DNA of 11,207 nt from positions 144,270-155,476 of the forward strand of contig MU069965.1 in assembly GCA_002284615.2 (NCBI GenBank), read 5' to 3'. Both the position numbers and the translations under genes were made by a program. Positions 1 through 6,267 of this stretch are shown here, piece after piece (position 1 is the stretch's first letter; every line of letters starts with the position of its first letter). The stretch comes from Dunaliella salina (lineage: Eukaryota > Chlorophyta > Chlorophyceae > Chlamydomonadales > Dunaliellaceae). The notes under the pieces were generated by a model. That model was not told the DNA's origin and did no database searches. It worked only from the letters and a program-made list of their open reading frames with translations.

Positions 1-60
<60 letters not shown>

Positions 61-68
61 CGCACACC
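1..68. repeat. (TG)26 microsatellite running into (CG)n and CACA
   Basis: Pure TG dinucleotides fill positions 1-52, followed by alternating CG to about 62 and then CACAC. The tract is cut by the window edge, so its true length is unknown. Alternating purine-pyrimidine DNA with a CG block is a classic Z-DNA-prone sequence (known property). It probably lies in an intron or intergenic spacer upstream of the next open stretch. Confidence 0.97.
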
Positions 69-161
69 AGGAGTTGCTTTTTCCCCTGTATCTAGTGGAC
101 TGTATTGTACTTCAGTAAAGCATTGAATTTCCTCAGCCCACCTCAAAATTGTGTCTTCCAG

Positions 162-340
162 GGCCTAAGCTCTTGTCTGTTGCAACGGTACAAGGACTTT
201 TCACTTCCTTGCTGAAGACTAGCCTTCTGCCTTGTATCAAGACACCAGGGAGACCTCTGCTAATTAATTGGAGCATTCTTGCCGGTCTCAATGTTGTGAT
301 TAACGTTGTAAATGGAGGTAGCACTGATGAAATGCAATGA
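162..340 (+). CDS. Possible last coding exon of an upstream gene
   Basis: An open frame follows a good pyrimidine-rich acceptor (GTGTCTTCCAG, ending at 161) and closes at a TGA at 338-340. Read with two bases completing a split codon, it gives about 59 residues, beginning GPKLLSVATVQGLF and ending VVNGGSTDEMQ. The sequence is mildly hydrophobic with an amphipathic look and no recognisable domain. No start codon suits it as a whole gene, so it would be a terminal exon whose earlier exons lie left of the window. The stop is only about 220 bp from the proposed start of the next gene, which leaves little room for a 3' UTR plus promoter. The opposite strand is also open over much of this stretch. 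It could therefore be chance, or an exon of the same gene joined by a donor I cannot place. Confidence 0.33.
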
Positions 341-557
341 TGTGATTAAATTGTTTATGATGTACTTGTTTTGAACGACGGTTCATTTAACTTTTACGTT
401 TTTCCCAAATGCATGTTTTTGCAAAAAAATTGACCAATTGCTCATGTGGTTGACATGTCTGTGACCAGAAACGGTCTCAGTTGCTGATGTTGATGCTTTT
501 CCTAAGGAATAACTTCTTGGCAGGCCCTTGGGGGCTCAGCTGCTGAGGGCTCCACGG

Positions 558-881
558 ATGCATCGAATTGTATTGACCCTCCTTTCCACAGCTGCTTTGG
601 CTGTGCTGCTCCTGCCCAGGAAAAAAAAGAGGCAGCCACAGCATGGAACGCAGCAAAGGAGTGTTGTCCTGCCTCTGCCTCCTCCCCCCAACATGCCGGC
701 CAGCGAAGTTGGTAGCCCTTCGTCTGCCAAAAAATGTGTGAGCCCAAGATACCCCCACATACCCCTGGCCATGGTTGGCTTGGTGTTGGCAGTGGCTGTG
801 GGCTTCTATCAACGAGACTGGATAGCTGCTACCAAGGTTGCCCTGGTTTCCTTACACCTGTTTTTGGCAGCAGCTACTGGG
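558..881 (+). CDS. Exon 1: N-terminal membrane-segment part
   Basis: The first in-frame ATG of the open stretch is at 558 (MHRIVLTLLSTAALAV). The frame then runs 108 codons to a GTAAGA donor at 882, ending in phase 0. A hydrophobic start, a basic RKKKRQ patch, a proline/serine-rich linker (LPLPPPPN) and a hydrophobic C-terminal half suggest an anchored or imported protein. The frame is open back to 513 and a good acceptor ends at 523, so this may instead be an internal exon beginning at 524. Strong acceptor-like tracts also occur inside it (ends at 589 and 870), so some of the hydrophobic residues could be pyrimidine-rich intron misread as coding. No TATA box or clear promoter is visible upstream. 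Confidence 0.5.
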
Positions 882-2779
882 GTAAGAAGTCAAAAGGCCA
901 CACAAAGAAATTGATGTGATGGCAAAATTCAAAGATGATGTCAAAACTTGTTGTGGTTAACCATCGATGTTTATGCAGTTGCCCCACACAAAACACTGAA
1001 CTAACTGAGGCATGTTCATGTGGCAGGCCTGGCTGGCTGATCAGCTGCTCAACACCGAGAGCACAGGCAAGCATCAAGGGCAACTCGGGAGCCTCAATGC
1101 AGCAAGCCTGCCTGCTCACCCTCCAAACACCCTTCTCAATGGTGTGTGGATCAAGGTCAGTGTGTATTGTGCTGCTTGGCACCAGGGTTTACACAGCTGC
1201 ATCCTATCGTCAAGGCCACCCTCCGCAGTTGCACGCTTTGTGCTAGTTTCAGCAGCTCAGGAACTTTGCAGTCATGCACATAAGGAGAATTTGCATGTAT
1301 CGTACTGTGCAGGCAGTCGGGTCCCTTCTTATTTCATGCTGGTTGTGTCCAGCGCAGATTTCTAATGGTTACTTTTGCGGCGCAGGCACCAGAATCCGAG
1401 AGCATGGCTGAGGCATGTGACCTCATGCACCTGGGAGGTCTTGTGCGGTGAGCGCCATGCAGACTATGACTGCAGTTCGAAAAAAAGGCGTTCTAGCAAG
1501 ACCCATGACTGCAAGCCTCATGCGGTAGACACATGTGGCCAGTGAAATTGAAAGTGCCGAAAGGAATGAAGTATGGAGGCACATTTGGAGGCACATGCTT
1601 CCTATGCCTGTGAAGGAAACTTTTGCTGTGCAAGCCTTCTCACAGGGGATCCCATGAAACAACAAACAGGTGCTTGGTGTGTTTCCGCAAAGGCTGCGGT
1701 CGGGAATTTTTGTGACACATTTTGCAGCACGGATTGAACAGAGCTCATTATGGCTGTGAGTATCCAGGCGCAACGCGGACTGTCCTCTGTGGGTTGGCTG
1801 GGACGGCAATTAGTTGTGAGTAGGGTTGTGTAAAGGAGGAATGAGAAGTTGGTCAAAGAGGCTTCAAAGAGGGCTAAAAAGGCCCCTAAGAGGCTCTTTG
1901 ACCTTCTTTTTCGACATGCTCTACCCTCCTCACCCAACCCTAGTTGTGAGAGTCCGGGCGCAACTTGCACTGTCCTCTAAAGCTTAAGGTTTCAGGTTTA
2001 GAGAAAGAAGCCAACTGTCAAAGCGCATGACTGCTAGGCTATAACACTGTAAAAAGCGCAATGAAAAAAGGTGAGAAGTTTGTAGGAGGTGTACATAAAG
2101 GGAACAACGGAAGTTTGAAGACCAAACACTGTCCTCTGTAGGTTGGCAATTGGTTGTGAGAGAGCCCAGGTACAAATTGCACTGTCCTCTGTAGGTTGGC
2201 AATTTCCTCGATCAAAGGCGTGGAGTTCCACATCACGGCAGACGAGGGTGGAGAATGCACTCGCCTGGACATGGCTGTTTTCTCCATAATTTCATGGTTC
2301 AAGGTATGAGCGTTCCTGCTCCAGCAGCCGTGGCAATGACCATCAGCCTTGCCACCAAGCTGCTTTTGAATGCCAGCAGCAGCGAGTTTGAATGTATGAT
2401 TATTTAGCTTATGTCAATCATAATGTAGCCCTGAAAATACCCTGTGGCCTTAGTATGCGATCATGGCACAGTGCAGCTAATGGTTATTTCTGGCGCGAGC
2501 AGAAGTAACGCTGTTCAGTAAATGCCGCTCCACACTGATGGGTCACTGCAGAGGGTGTTGTGTGTTGCGCTCCTGGTGCACAGGTGACGTGTTGCTTCTG
2601 ATGCACAAATGTTGTGTGTTTCGCTTTTGATGCCCAGGTGAAAGAGAGCTACCCGCTGTCGGGGGCTGCGGTAATCTCCAACAGGAGAGACCTCAGGAGA
2701 GGTGACTAATGAGCTAGGAACGTGGATTTCAAGCAACATAGCACATGGCAGTGTTGTTAGGTTGTGCATGAGTCAGGTA

Positions 2780-2837
<58 letters not shown>

Positions 2838-3134
2838 CTCTTGTACATTGACAAGAAGTGTAATCCCTCATGGCAATGGTCAATTTGAGTTTGTTTGCCC
2901 GCAAATTTGCTCAGATGCAGATCCAGAACTTTCAATTTTTCCCTTGACAACAAAATAAATTGTTTGATGCTGACTTGGTCTGGTAGAGCCGTGCTCAAAA
3001 AATTCCCTGGTGTGGGTCCGTTGGGTGCATGCAGGCAAGCACACGGCCCGGTGTAGAGTACTCGAGGATGGGGGTGTGGAGTTGGACATGGAGTGGGGTG
3101 AGCCTTATCCAGGTCACGGCCAGGATGTGCTCAG
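558..3134 (+). CDS. Six-exon gene (3' incomplete): putative membrane-anchored lipocalin/calycin-like protein
   Basis: The gene joins 558-881, 1027-1155, 1386-1447, 2195-2303, 2638-2701 and 3035-3134. Each intron starts with GT and ends with AG, and the phases (0, 0, 2, 0, 1) agree, giving about 262 residues with no internal stop. Residues 3-20 are a signal- or anchor-like hydrophobic segment followed by RKKKR. Further hydrophobic stretches lie at about 68-84 and 89-107. From about residue 145 the pattern changes: NGVWIK, SESMAEACDLMHLGGLVR, IKGVEFHI, an RRD-rich turn, then alternating hydrophobic strands with W-x-x-P-x-P-G-like spacing (EWGEPYPGHGQDVL). By pattern memory this resembles uncharacterised lipocalin/calycin-like barrel proteins that bind hydrophobic ligands; no catalytic residues are evident. 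The last strand(s) and the stop codon are missing, so the gene continues into an unrecognised exon. The function is unknown; the fold assignment is tentative and the splice model is much firmer. Confidence 0.7.
882..1026 (+). other. Intron 1
   Basis: 145-bp intron from GTAAGA to CATGTTCATGTGGCAG, with CTAAC at 1001-1005 as a likely branch site. It inserts between phase-0 codons. Nothing else is visible in it. Confidence 0.6.
1027..1155 (+). CDS. Exon 2: linker and start of the barrel-like domain
   Basis: This 129-bp exon (43 codons, phase 0 at both ends) begins AWLADQLLNTESTGKH and ends TLLNGVWIK. The acceptor ATGTGGCAG ends at 1026, with a CTAAC branch-like motif at 1001-1005, 22 bp upstream. 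The donor is AAG|GTCAGT. The G-x-W-x-K ending is the typical opening of lipocalin-like domains (established for that fold), which is the main reason for the fold suggestion. Confidence 0.75.
1156..1385 (+). other. Intron 2
   Basis: 230-bp phase-0 intron from GTCAGT to TTTGCGGCGCAG. CTAAT at 1362-1366 is a candidate branch site 20 bp before the acceptor. The frame before the intron stays open through most of it, so retention would not stop translation at once; the exon joins on both sides still favour removal. Confidence 0.65.
1386..1447 (+). CDS. Exon 3: short exon coding SESMAEACDLMHLGGLVR
   Basis: This 62-bp exon lies between a GCGGCGCAG acceptor (branch-like CTAAT at 1362-1366) and a CG|GTGAGC donor. 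It supplies 20 codons plus two bases of an arginine codon. Placed after exon 2 it reads GVWIKAPESESMAEACDLM, a smooth continuation that supports the junction. The helical acidic stretch would sit just after the first strand of the domain. Confidence 0.78.
1448..2194 (+). other. Intron 3, filled with acceptor-bearing repeats and a MITE
   Basis: 747-bp phase-2 intron from GTGAGC to CCTCTGTAG. It holds four copies or partial copies of a TGTCCTCTGTAG-type unit (about 1753-1810, 1943-1980, 2124-2152, 2153-2203) and a hAT-like MITE at 1821-1942. It is by far the longest complete intron here, and the repeats account for most of the extra length. Confidence 0.75.
1753..2203 (+). repeat. Interspersed/tandem unit containing the intron 3 acceptor
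   Basis: The shared core reads TTGTGAG, then CCNGGYRCAA, then ACTGTCCTCTGTAGGTTGGC and AATT. Copy 1 (1753-1810) has GTGGG in place of GTAGG and an extra 8 bp before CAATT. Copy 2 (1943-1980) ends after CTGTCCTCT. Copy 3 (2124-2152) has only the right half. Copy 4 (2153-2203) is complete and its final bases are the start of exon 4. Copies 3 and 4 are adjacent with a 53-bp spacing. Copies 1 and 2 were adjacent before the MITE at 1821-1942 split them. Confidence 0.85.
1821..1942. mobile_element. 122-bp hAT-like foldback MITE with 8-bp TSD
   Basis: The element begins TAGGGTTG and ends CAACCCTA, perfect 8-bp inverted termini. It is flanked by identical 8-bp direct repeats GTTGTGAG at 1813-1820 and 1943-1950. 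Inner stems continue: GGTCAAAGAG (1851-1860) pairs with CTCTTTGACC (1894-1903), and GGGC/GCCC flank a central TAAAAAG. Nearly the whole element can therefore fold into one imperfect hairpin. An 8-bp target duplication with YAGGG termini is the known signature of the hAT superfamily. It has no coding capacity and would depend on a transposase elsewhere. The intact duplication and termini point to a fairly recent insertion. Confidence 0.88.
2195..2303 (+). CDS. Exon 4: core strands of the domain
   Basis: This 109-bp exon completes the split arginine codon and adds 36 residues (LAISSIKGVEFHITADEGG through SIISWFK) before an AAG|GTATGA donor. The alternating pattern of IKGVEFHI and TRLDMAVFSII suits beta strands. 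The acceptor CCTCTGTAG and the first 9 bp of the exon form the end of a repeated unit that also occurs upstream in the intron, which makes the choice of acceptor unusual. Only the acceptor ending at 2194 keeps the frame; the similar site ending at 2141 is 53 bp away and would shift it. Confidence 0.8.
2304..2637 (+). other. Intron 4
   Basis: 334-bp phase-0 intron from GTATGA to TTGATGCCCAG. Most of it shows no structure, but the last 80 bp hold a short tandem array that ends on the acceptor (see the repeat at 2557-2641). Confidence 0.75.
2557..2641 (+). repeat. 31-bp units with a half unit, ending on the intron 4 acceptor
   Basis: Copy A (2557-2587) and copy B (2611-2641) share GTTGTGTGTTKCGCTYYTGR followed by TGCMCAGGTGA. 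The 23 bp between them (2588-2610) are a degenerate third copy (GTGTTGCTTCTGATGCACAA). Copy A carries a decoy CACAG|GTGA at 2583/2584, while copy B carries the real CCCAG|GTGA at 2637/2638. The spacing of the two sites is 54 bp. Confidence 0.8.
2638..2701 (+). CDS. Exon 5: VKESYPLSGAAVISNRRDLR
   Basis: This 64-bp exon gives 21 codons and one base of a glycine codon. It is flanked by a TGCCCAG acceptor (ending 2637) and a GAGAG|GTGACT donor. The phase matches exons 4 and 6. The run of arginines (NRRDLRRG) forms a basic turn. A decoy acceptor of similar sequence ends at 2583; using it would add 54 bp in frame but bring in a TGA after five codons. Confidence 0.78.
2702..3034 (+). other. Intron 5
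   Basis: 333-bp phase-1 intron from GTGACT to GTGCATGCAG. A long (CA)28 microsatellite begins 79 bp after the donor; the rest is unremarkable. Confidence 0.75.
2781..2836. repeat. (CA)28 microsatellite in intron 5
   Basis: Uninterrupted CA dinucleotides for 56 bp. Intronic CA repeats near a donor can bind hnRNP L-type proteins and affect splicing in animals (established there, unproven here). This tract and the opposite-sense TG tract at the window start could pair in a long transcript, but nothing shows that they do. Confidence 0.98.
3035..3134 (+). CDS. Exon 6: last recognisable exon
   Basis: This 100-bp exon completes the glycine codon and continues KHTARCRVLEDGGVELDMEW and GEPYPGHGQDVL, ending with two bases (AG) before a GTATGT donor at 3135. 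The acceptor is GTGCATGCAG, ending 3034. Acidic and glycine turns between hydrophobic strands again fit a beta barrel. Reading through the donor gives YVRGAGIHLFG and then a stop about 85 bp later, so the splice is favoured but a read-through end is not excluded. The next exon should start with one base finishing the codon; I could not find it. Confidence 0.75.
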
Positions 3135-4257
3135 GTATGTGAGGGGCGCGGGCATTCATTTGTTTGGGTGTTACATAATCAGCAGCTGTAGATCTGTGTC
3201 AAAATGGTGCGTAGTATGAGCATGTATTTGCTATGCATGTCAAAATGGTAAACAATAAGAGCATGCATTTGTTTGGGTGCCTCGGCATCAACATCGAGAG
3301 ATCTGTGTCAAAAGGGTAGATAGAAAGGGCACGCAGGCCTTGGATAGAAAAAATATTTGTGGGAAATGTAGAGCGCACCACTTGTCACTCCATGTAGAAG
3401 GCTACAGCGGCCCTCAAACTGTTGAGAATGCATGTTTTGATGCATGTTTGGAATTGCGCAACAGGGAAAAGCAGGCATGGGCTGCAGCATTCGCGAGTGC
3501 TGGCCCACAATGGGCATTGAAGCTCGTATGGATTGTGCAAATGAAATCATGCATTCGTTCTAGAGACGCAACAAAGAAGAGCATACTCTTTGCTTTTGTC
3601 ACAAAATTTTGATTATTGTACAGAATTGGACTAGTCTCAGAGCCCCCCAAACCCAATTAGTTTTGCAACCACGCATCAATAGCGCAGACCAAAAATCTTA
3701 GGAAATTTTAGAAAATTTTGCTGGGACAATCTTGACCATTCTATCCTTTTGGTGTCCAAAATGGTATTATACAGCAGCGCATCCTGAAAATATTTGTTAA
3801 ATGTGCACGCAGTCCCGCGTAAGGCCAAAAACATTGTCTACGCGCAGTGGTATTAATTTTACACGGTATTGGCAAAGCTCCATTTGTGGGGCATAAGCCC
3901 CAAGCTCAGCCTGTTTCTCGGTAGACGTCACACCTGCTGTCCAGGCCCTCCCAGCGCAGCCCCCGTCCTGCACCTTCAGATGGAGGCCAAGCAAAAATTT
4001 CTAGGCAACCCTGCAATGTCCTTTTTTGATGGGTTGTGGACAAAGTGTAAAGTGTTTTGAACCTTCCCCTTTTGGTAGCTATGCAGGAGAGGGACAGCAT
4101 GGCCCACACAGCCCACCCTTTGGTCTGAGATGAGTGCCACATCGACCTGCAGTGCCTGCACTTGTGCCTGATGCAGTGCCTTTTCTGTATCAGTGCCACA
4201 TCTGGTGCCACGGGTAATAGCAGATGGGGCTATCTGGGCTATATAGCTTCGACATAC
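3135..4257 (+). other. Start of intron 6 or 3' region; no supported gene
   Basis: Begins with the GTATGT donor after exon 6. A local duplication lies at 3152-3318. A 111-codon open frame at 3277-3612 contains protein-like stretches (TVENACFDACLELRNREKQA) but has no homology I recognise and no good splice sites. From 3620 the sequence is AT-rich with many TTTT and AAAATTTT runs. I looked here for the missing last exon of the upstream gene and found none with the right phase. Confidence 0.5.
3152..3318 (+). repeat. Degenerate ~110-bp local duplication
   Basis: CATTCATTTGTTTGGGTG at about 3154 recurs as CATGCATTTGTTTGGGTG at about 3264. GATCTGTGTCAAAATGGT at 3190 recurs as GATCTGTGTCAAAAGGGT at 3300. 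A third partial copy between them (GAGCATGTATTTG, then CATGTCAAAATGGTA) shows that the array was built from smaller units. It starts 17 bp after the exon 6 donor. Confidence 0.75.
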
Positions 4258-4800
4258 TCCTTCCCGACTTTATGTTTAAATCTAAGCATGCCAACCATTT
4301 TGATTTGTAAAAATATTATATTCACCAAAAATTGATGGAAATTGAAGAACCCCAGATCACTCCCCTGGCCTCAGATCACCCAAAAGCGGCCCACAGCTCC
4401 ACCTTGGGACCAATTTTCATTCCCAAAAATATTATTTTCATTGACTCTTTTATGATGTGCTAACATCTTGCATGTTCAAAGTAAGGAAAGAAGGAGGTCA
4501 AATTTTGACCTTTTTGGCACCCCTTGGGCCAGATTTTCTTTGAGGGAAGTGGCTGAAATTTTGTATCTCACCAACCATTGTCACTCCATTTCATTTGCAA
4601 TGGCATTCTTTTACTACAAGGACTCCAAATCACTACAAATCACCCAATTTGGTGCAGTGGGTGGTCCAGAATGGAGGTTGGGTGGTAAAAAAATAGGGTT
4701 CACGCCGTGGCTGATTGGGCACGATCTTTGTGACTGGCACCACTCGAGCTCTAGTGCTATAGAAAGCTACCAGATGAGCCCAAGTTTCAAAGGTGCCCAT
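4258..4800 (+). repeat. Left copy of a large dispersed repeat (forward)
   Basis: Read forward, this segment matches the reverse complement of 9535-9163 and then 8412-8205, in the same order. Landmarks include CTCCCCTGGCCTCAGATCAC (left) against CTCTCCTGGCCTCAGATCAC (right); CTCCACCTTGGGACCA against CTCCACCCTGGGACCA; GGCTGAAATTTTGTATCTCA against AGCTGAAATTCTGTACCTCA; CACTGCACCAAATTGGGTGA on the right matching TCACCCAATTTGGTGCAGTG here on the opposite strand; and CTCTAGTGCTATAGAAAGC against CTCTAGTGCTAGAGAAAGC. Identity is roughly two thirds to three quarters by eye. Weaker matching may extend left to about 4195. Both copies read EVAEILYLTNH / EIAEILYLTSH in one frame, which may only reflect DNA similarity. 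Confidence 0.8.
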
Positions 4801-4859
4801 CACGGAGAACCTACGCAGAGAGCATGCAAAAAACACCTGGTTTTGGGCCTCAGATAGCC

Positions 4860-5105
4860 CCGCTGGCAATCTGTACAGAATGCATGCAGCGATGCACACA
4901 GCAATGTTAGCATAACACCTGCGGCATTGCCTGCAGGTGTGCTGCGCTGTTCGCGCATTATCGCTTTCATGTACATCATGGCATGCCCTAGGGTTGTCAT
5001 AGGCTTCATGTCTCCAGTCACGACTGTGTTCTTCAGCCAGTGAAGGGCCTTGGCTGATTTTTCAGGTTGCTTAGGATGATTCTCCCACTTGTCATGCCTT
5101 AACCT
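4860..5105 (-). CDS. Minus-strand coding-like fragment, unknown product
   Basis: On the minus strand a good acceptor (TTTGTATGCAG, at about 5104) opens a frame reading RLRHDKWENHPKQPEKSAKA, LHWLKNTVVTGDMKPMTTLG and HAMMYMKAIMREQRSTPAG. The composition is that of a soluble helical protein and unlike the noise around it. The frame stays open past 4800, into the left repeat copy, so the true end is uncertain; CTGCAG|GCAATG and CCGCAG|GTGTTA near 4930 are possible limits. I do not recognise a family. It lies inside the interval bounded by the inverted repeat copies, so it may be a remnant of a transposon protein or an exon of a host gene. Confidence 0.4.
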
Positions 5106-5159
5106 GCATACAAATCCCATTCACCTTTTTCCAGAAGCTACGGCTGTATACTTGGCAAG

Positions 5160-5728
5160 GCTTAGTGGAAAAAGCTTGCCGTAAGGGGCTCTTCTCATGG
5201 CGGTGTGAAAAGAAAAGGAAAGAGCACGCAATCCAAGTCTGGCCGCGTGCATTAAGGAAAAATTACCTGCCTGAATCACAGGGCCCCACCACACTCTCCT
5301 CATGGCGGTGTGAAAAGAAAAGAAAAGAGCACGCAGACCAAGTCTGGCCGCGTGCATTAAGGAAAGGTTACCTGCCTGAATGACAGGGCCCCACCACACT
5401 CTCCTCTCGGTGGTGTGAAAAGAGAAAAAAAGNCTATGCATTCCAAGTCTGGCCGCGTGCATTCAGGAAAGCTTACCTGCCTGAATGACAGGGCCCCACC
5501 ACACTCTCCTCATGGTGGTGTGAAAAGAAAAGAAAAGAGCACGCAGTCCAAGCCTTGCCGCGTGCATTCAGGAAAGGTTACCTGCCTGGATGACAGGGCC
5601 CCACCACACTCTCCTCATGTTGGTGTGAAAAGAAAAGAAAAGAGCACGCAGTCCAAGTCTGGCCGCGTGCATTAAGGAAAGGTCACCTGCCTGAATGACC
5701 ACCATACTCTCCTCATGGTGGTGTGGTT
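5160..5728. repeat. 105-bp minisatellite, about five copies
   Basis: The motif CTCATGGYGGTGTGAAAAG recurs at 5194, 5299, 5404, 5509, 5614 and 5712: four intervals of exactly 105 bp between well-kept units, then one of 98 bp (a 7-bp loss of most of AGGGCCCC). Units also share AGAAAAGAGCACGCA, TCTGGCCGCGTGCATT and TTACCTGCCTGAATGACAGG. The first unit is degenerate on its left side. Because 105 is a multiple of three, both strands keep long repeated open frames; these are by-products of the repeat, not genes. One undetermined base (n) lies at 5433 within the third unit. Confidence 0.95.
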
Positions 5729-6048
5729 GCCCAAGGTGGAATTAGCTGACACCTGTGAAAGGTTGACACATGTTGCACATATGTAGTTTGAGCTTCCCAG
5801 CCTTGTTTACGATATATGACTGAAATCTGCTTTGCAAGTTTGACCAATTTGCATAGCAATTCAGTGCATTGTTTTTTTCTTTTGGCCCTTTTCTGGCTTT
5901 GTCGCTATTTGGCAGCGAGTTCAATGAAATTGGAAGTTTATGCCTCATATGAGAAGTCGTATACTTAAACTTGTATACTTGTGTCTTGGGTTTGGTGTAA
6001 AATCCATATGCAAATCAATCCGGGCCTACAGACTGCCTGCGTGAATTG
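5729..6048. other. Unassigned spacer
   Basis: 320 bp of AT-leaning sequence with no repeat, splice-supported exon or hairpin that I can defend. A 68-codon minus-strand frame covers 5742-5948, but its composition does not look coding. Confidence 0.5.
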
Positions 6049-6207
6049 CTAGGCCTCCTCTGGTACGTGGAATTTTCCTGTATCATCACTACCTGCCTTG
6101 TCTTCCGCTTCTGGTGTCTCATCAGGGGGCACGACCTCCATGCTATCATCATTTGTGGCTGCGGTAGCTACCTCCTTGTGTTGCTGGAATTGAGCTGCTG
6201 GATTCAT
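6049..6207 (-). CDS. Small acidic minus-strand ORF (52 aa), possible C-terminal exon
   Basis: ATG (6207-6205) to TAG (6051-6049) encodes 52 residues starting MNPAAQFQQHKEVATAATND and ending GSDDTGKFHVPEEA. The middle is rich in Asp, Glu, Pro and Thr (MEVVPPDETPEAEDKAGSDD), the look of a disordered acidic tail. Such a biased but complex composition is unlikely in noncoding AT-rich DNA. CAG acceptor-like sites occur just upstream (CATGAATCCAG), so it may be the last exon of a minus-strand gene whose other parts are at 6268-7036. There is no homology I recognise. Confidence 0.4.
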   Translation of the reverse strand: MNPAAQFQQHKEVATAATNDDSMEVVPPDETPEAEDKAGSDDTGKFHVPEEA

Positions 6208-6267
6208 GCTCGTCCACAGTCATTAAATTGGGGACGTTGGCTTTTGCGGCCCTGAGCCGAAAACTGC

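Noticed and set aside
477..812. Minus-strand open frames opposite exon 1
   Set aside because: They are shadows of the plus-strand frame, with irregular composition and no consistent splice sites.
874..1365. Continuous plus-strand frames reading through exon 2 into both introns
   Set aside because: Clear acceptor and donor sites trim the frame to 1027-1155, and joining neighbours at those sites gives a smooth protein; the read-through parts do not.
1423..1970. Minus-strand frames across intron 3
   Set aside because: They cross the MITE hairpin and the repeat units and have no protein-like features.
2764..2998. Open frames giving poly(His-Thr) and poly(Cys-Val) on opposite strands
   Set aside because: Both are direct translations of the (CA)28 microsatellite and lie in a phase-supported intron.
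3277..3612. 111-codon plus-strand frame as the missing last exon of the gene
   Set aside because: No acceptor gives the required phase after exon 6 and the sequence lacks the expected strand pattern; left as unassigned.
4195..4320. Acceptor at about 4194 followed by an open stretch starting SATSGATGNSRWGYLG
   Set aside because: The phase would fit exon 6, but the stretch runs into the dispersed repeat and its translation becomes AT-rich noise.
5121..5675. Repeat-rich open frames on both strands, looking like tandem-domain proteins
   Set aside because: They arise because the minisatellite period (105 bp) is a multiple of three; both strands are open at once and no start or splice context supports either.
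5160..5728. CRISPR-like array
   Set aside because: The whole 105-bp unit is conserved, with no short repeat alternating with unique spacers, and the DNA is eukaryotic in character.
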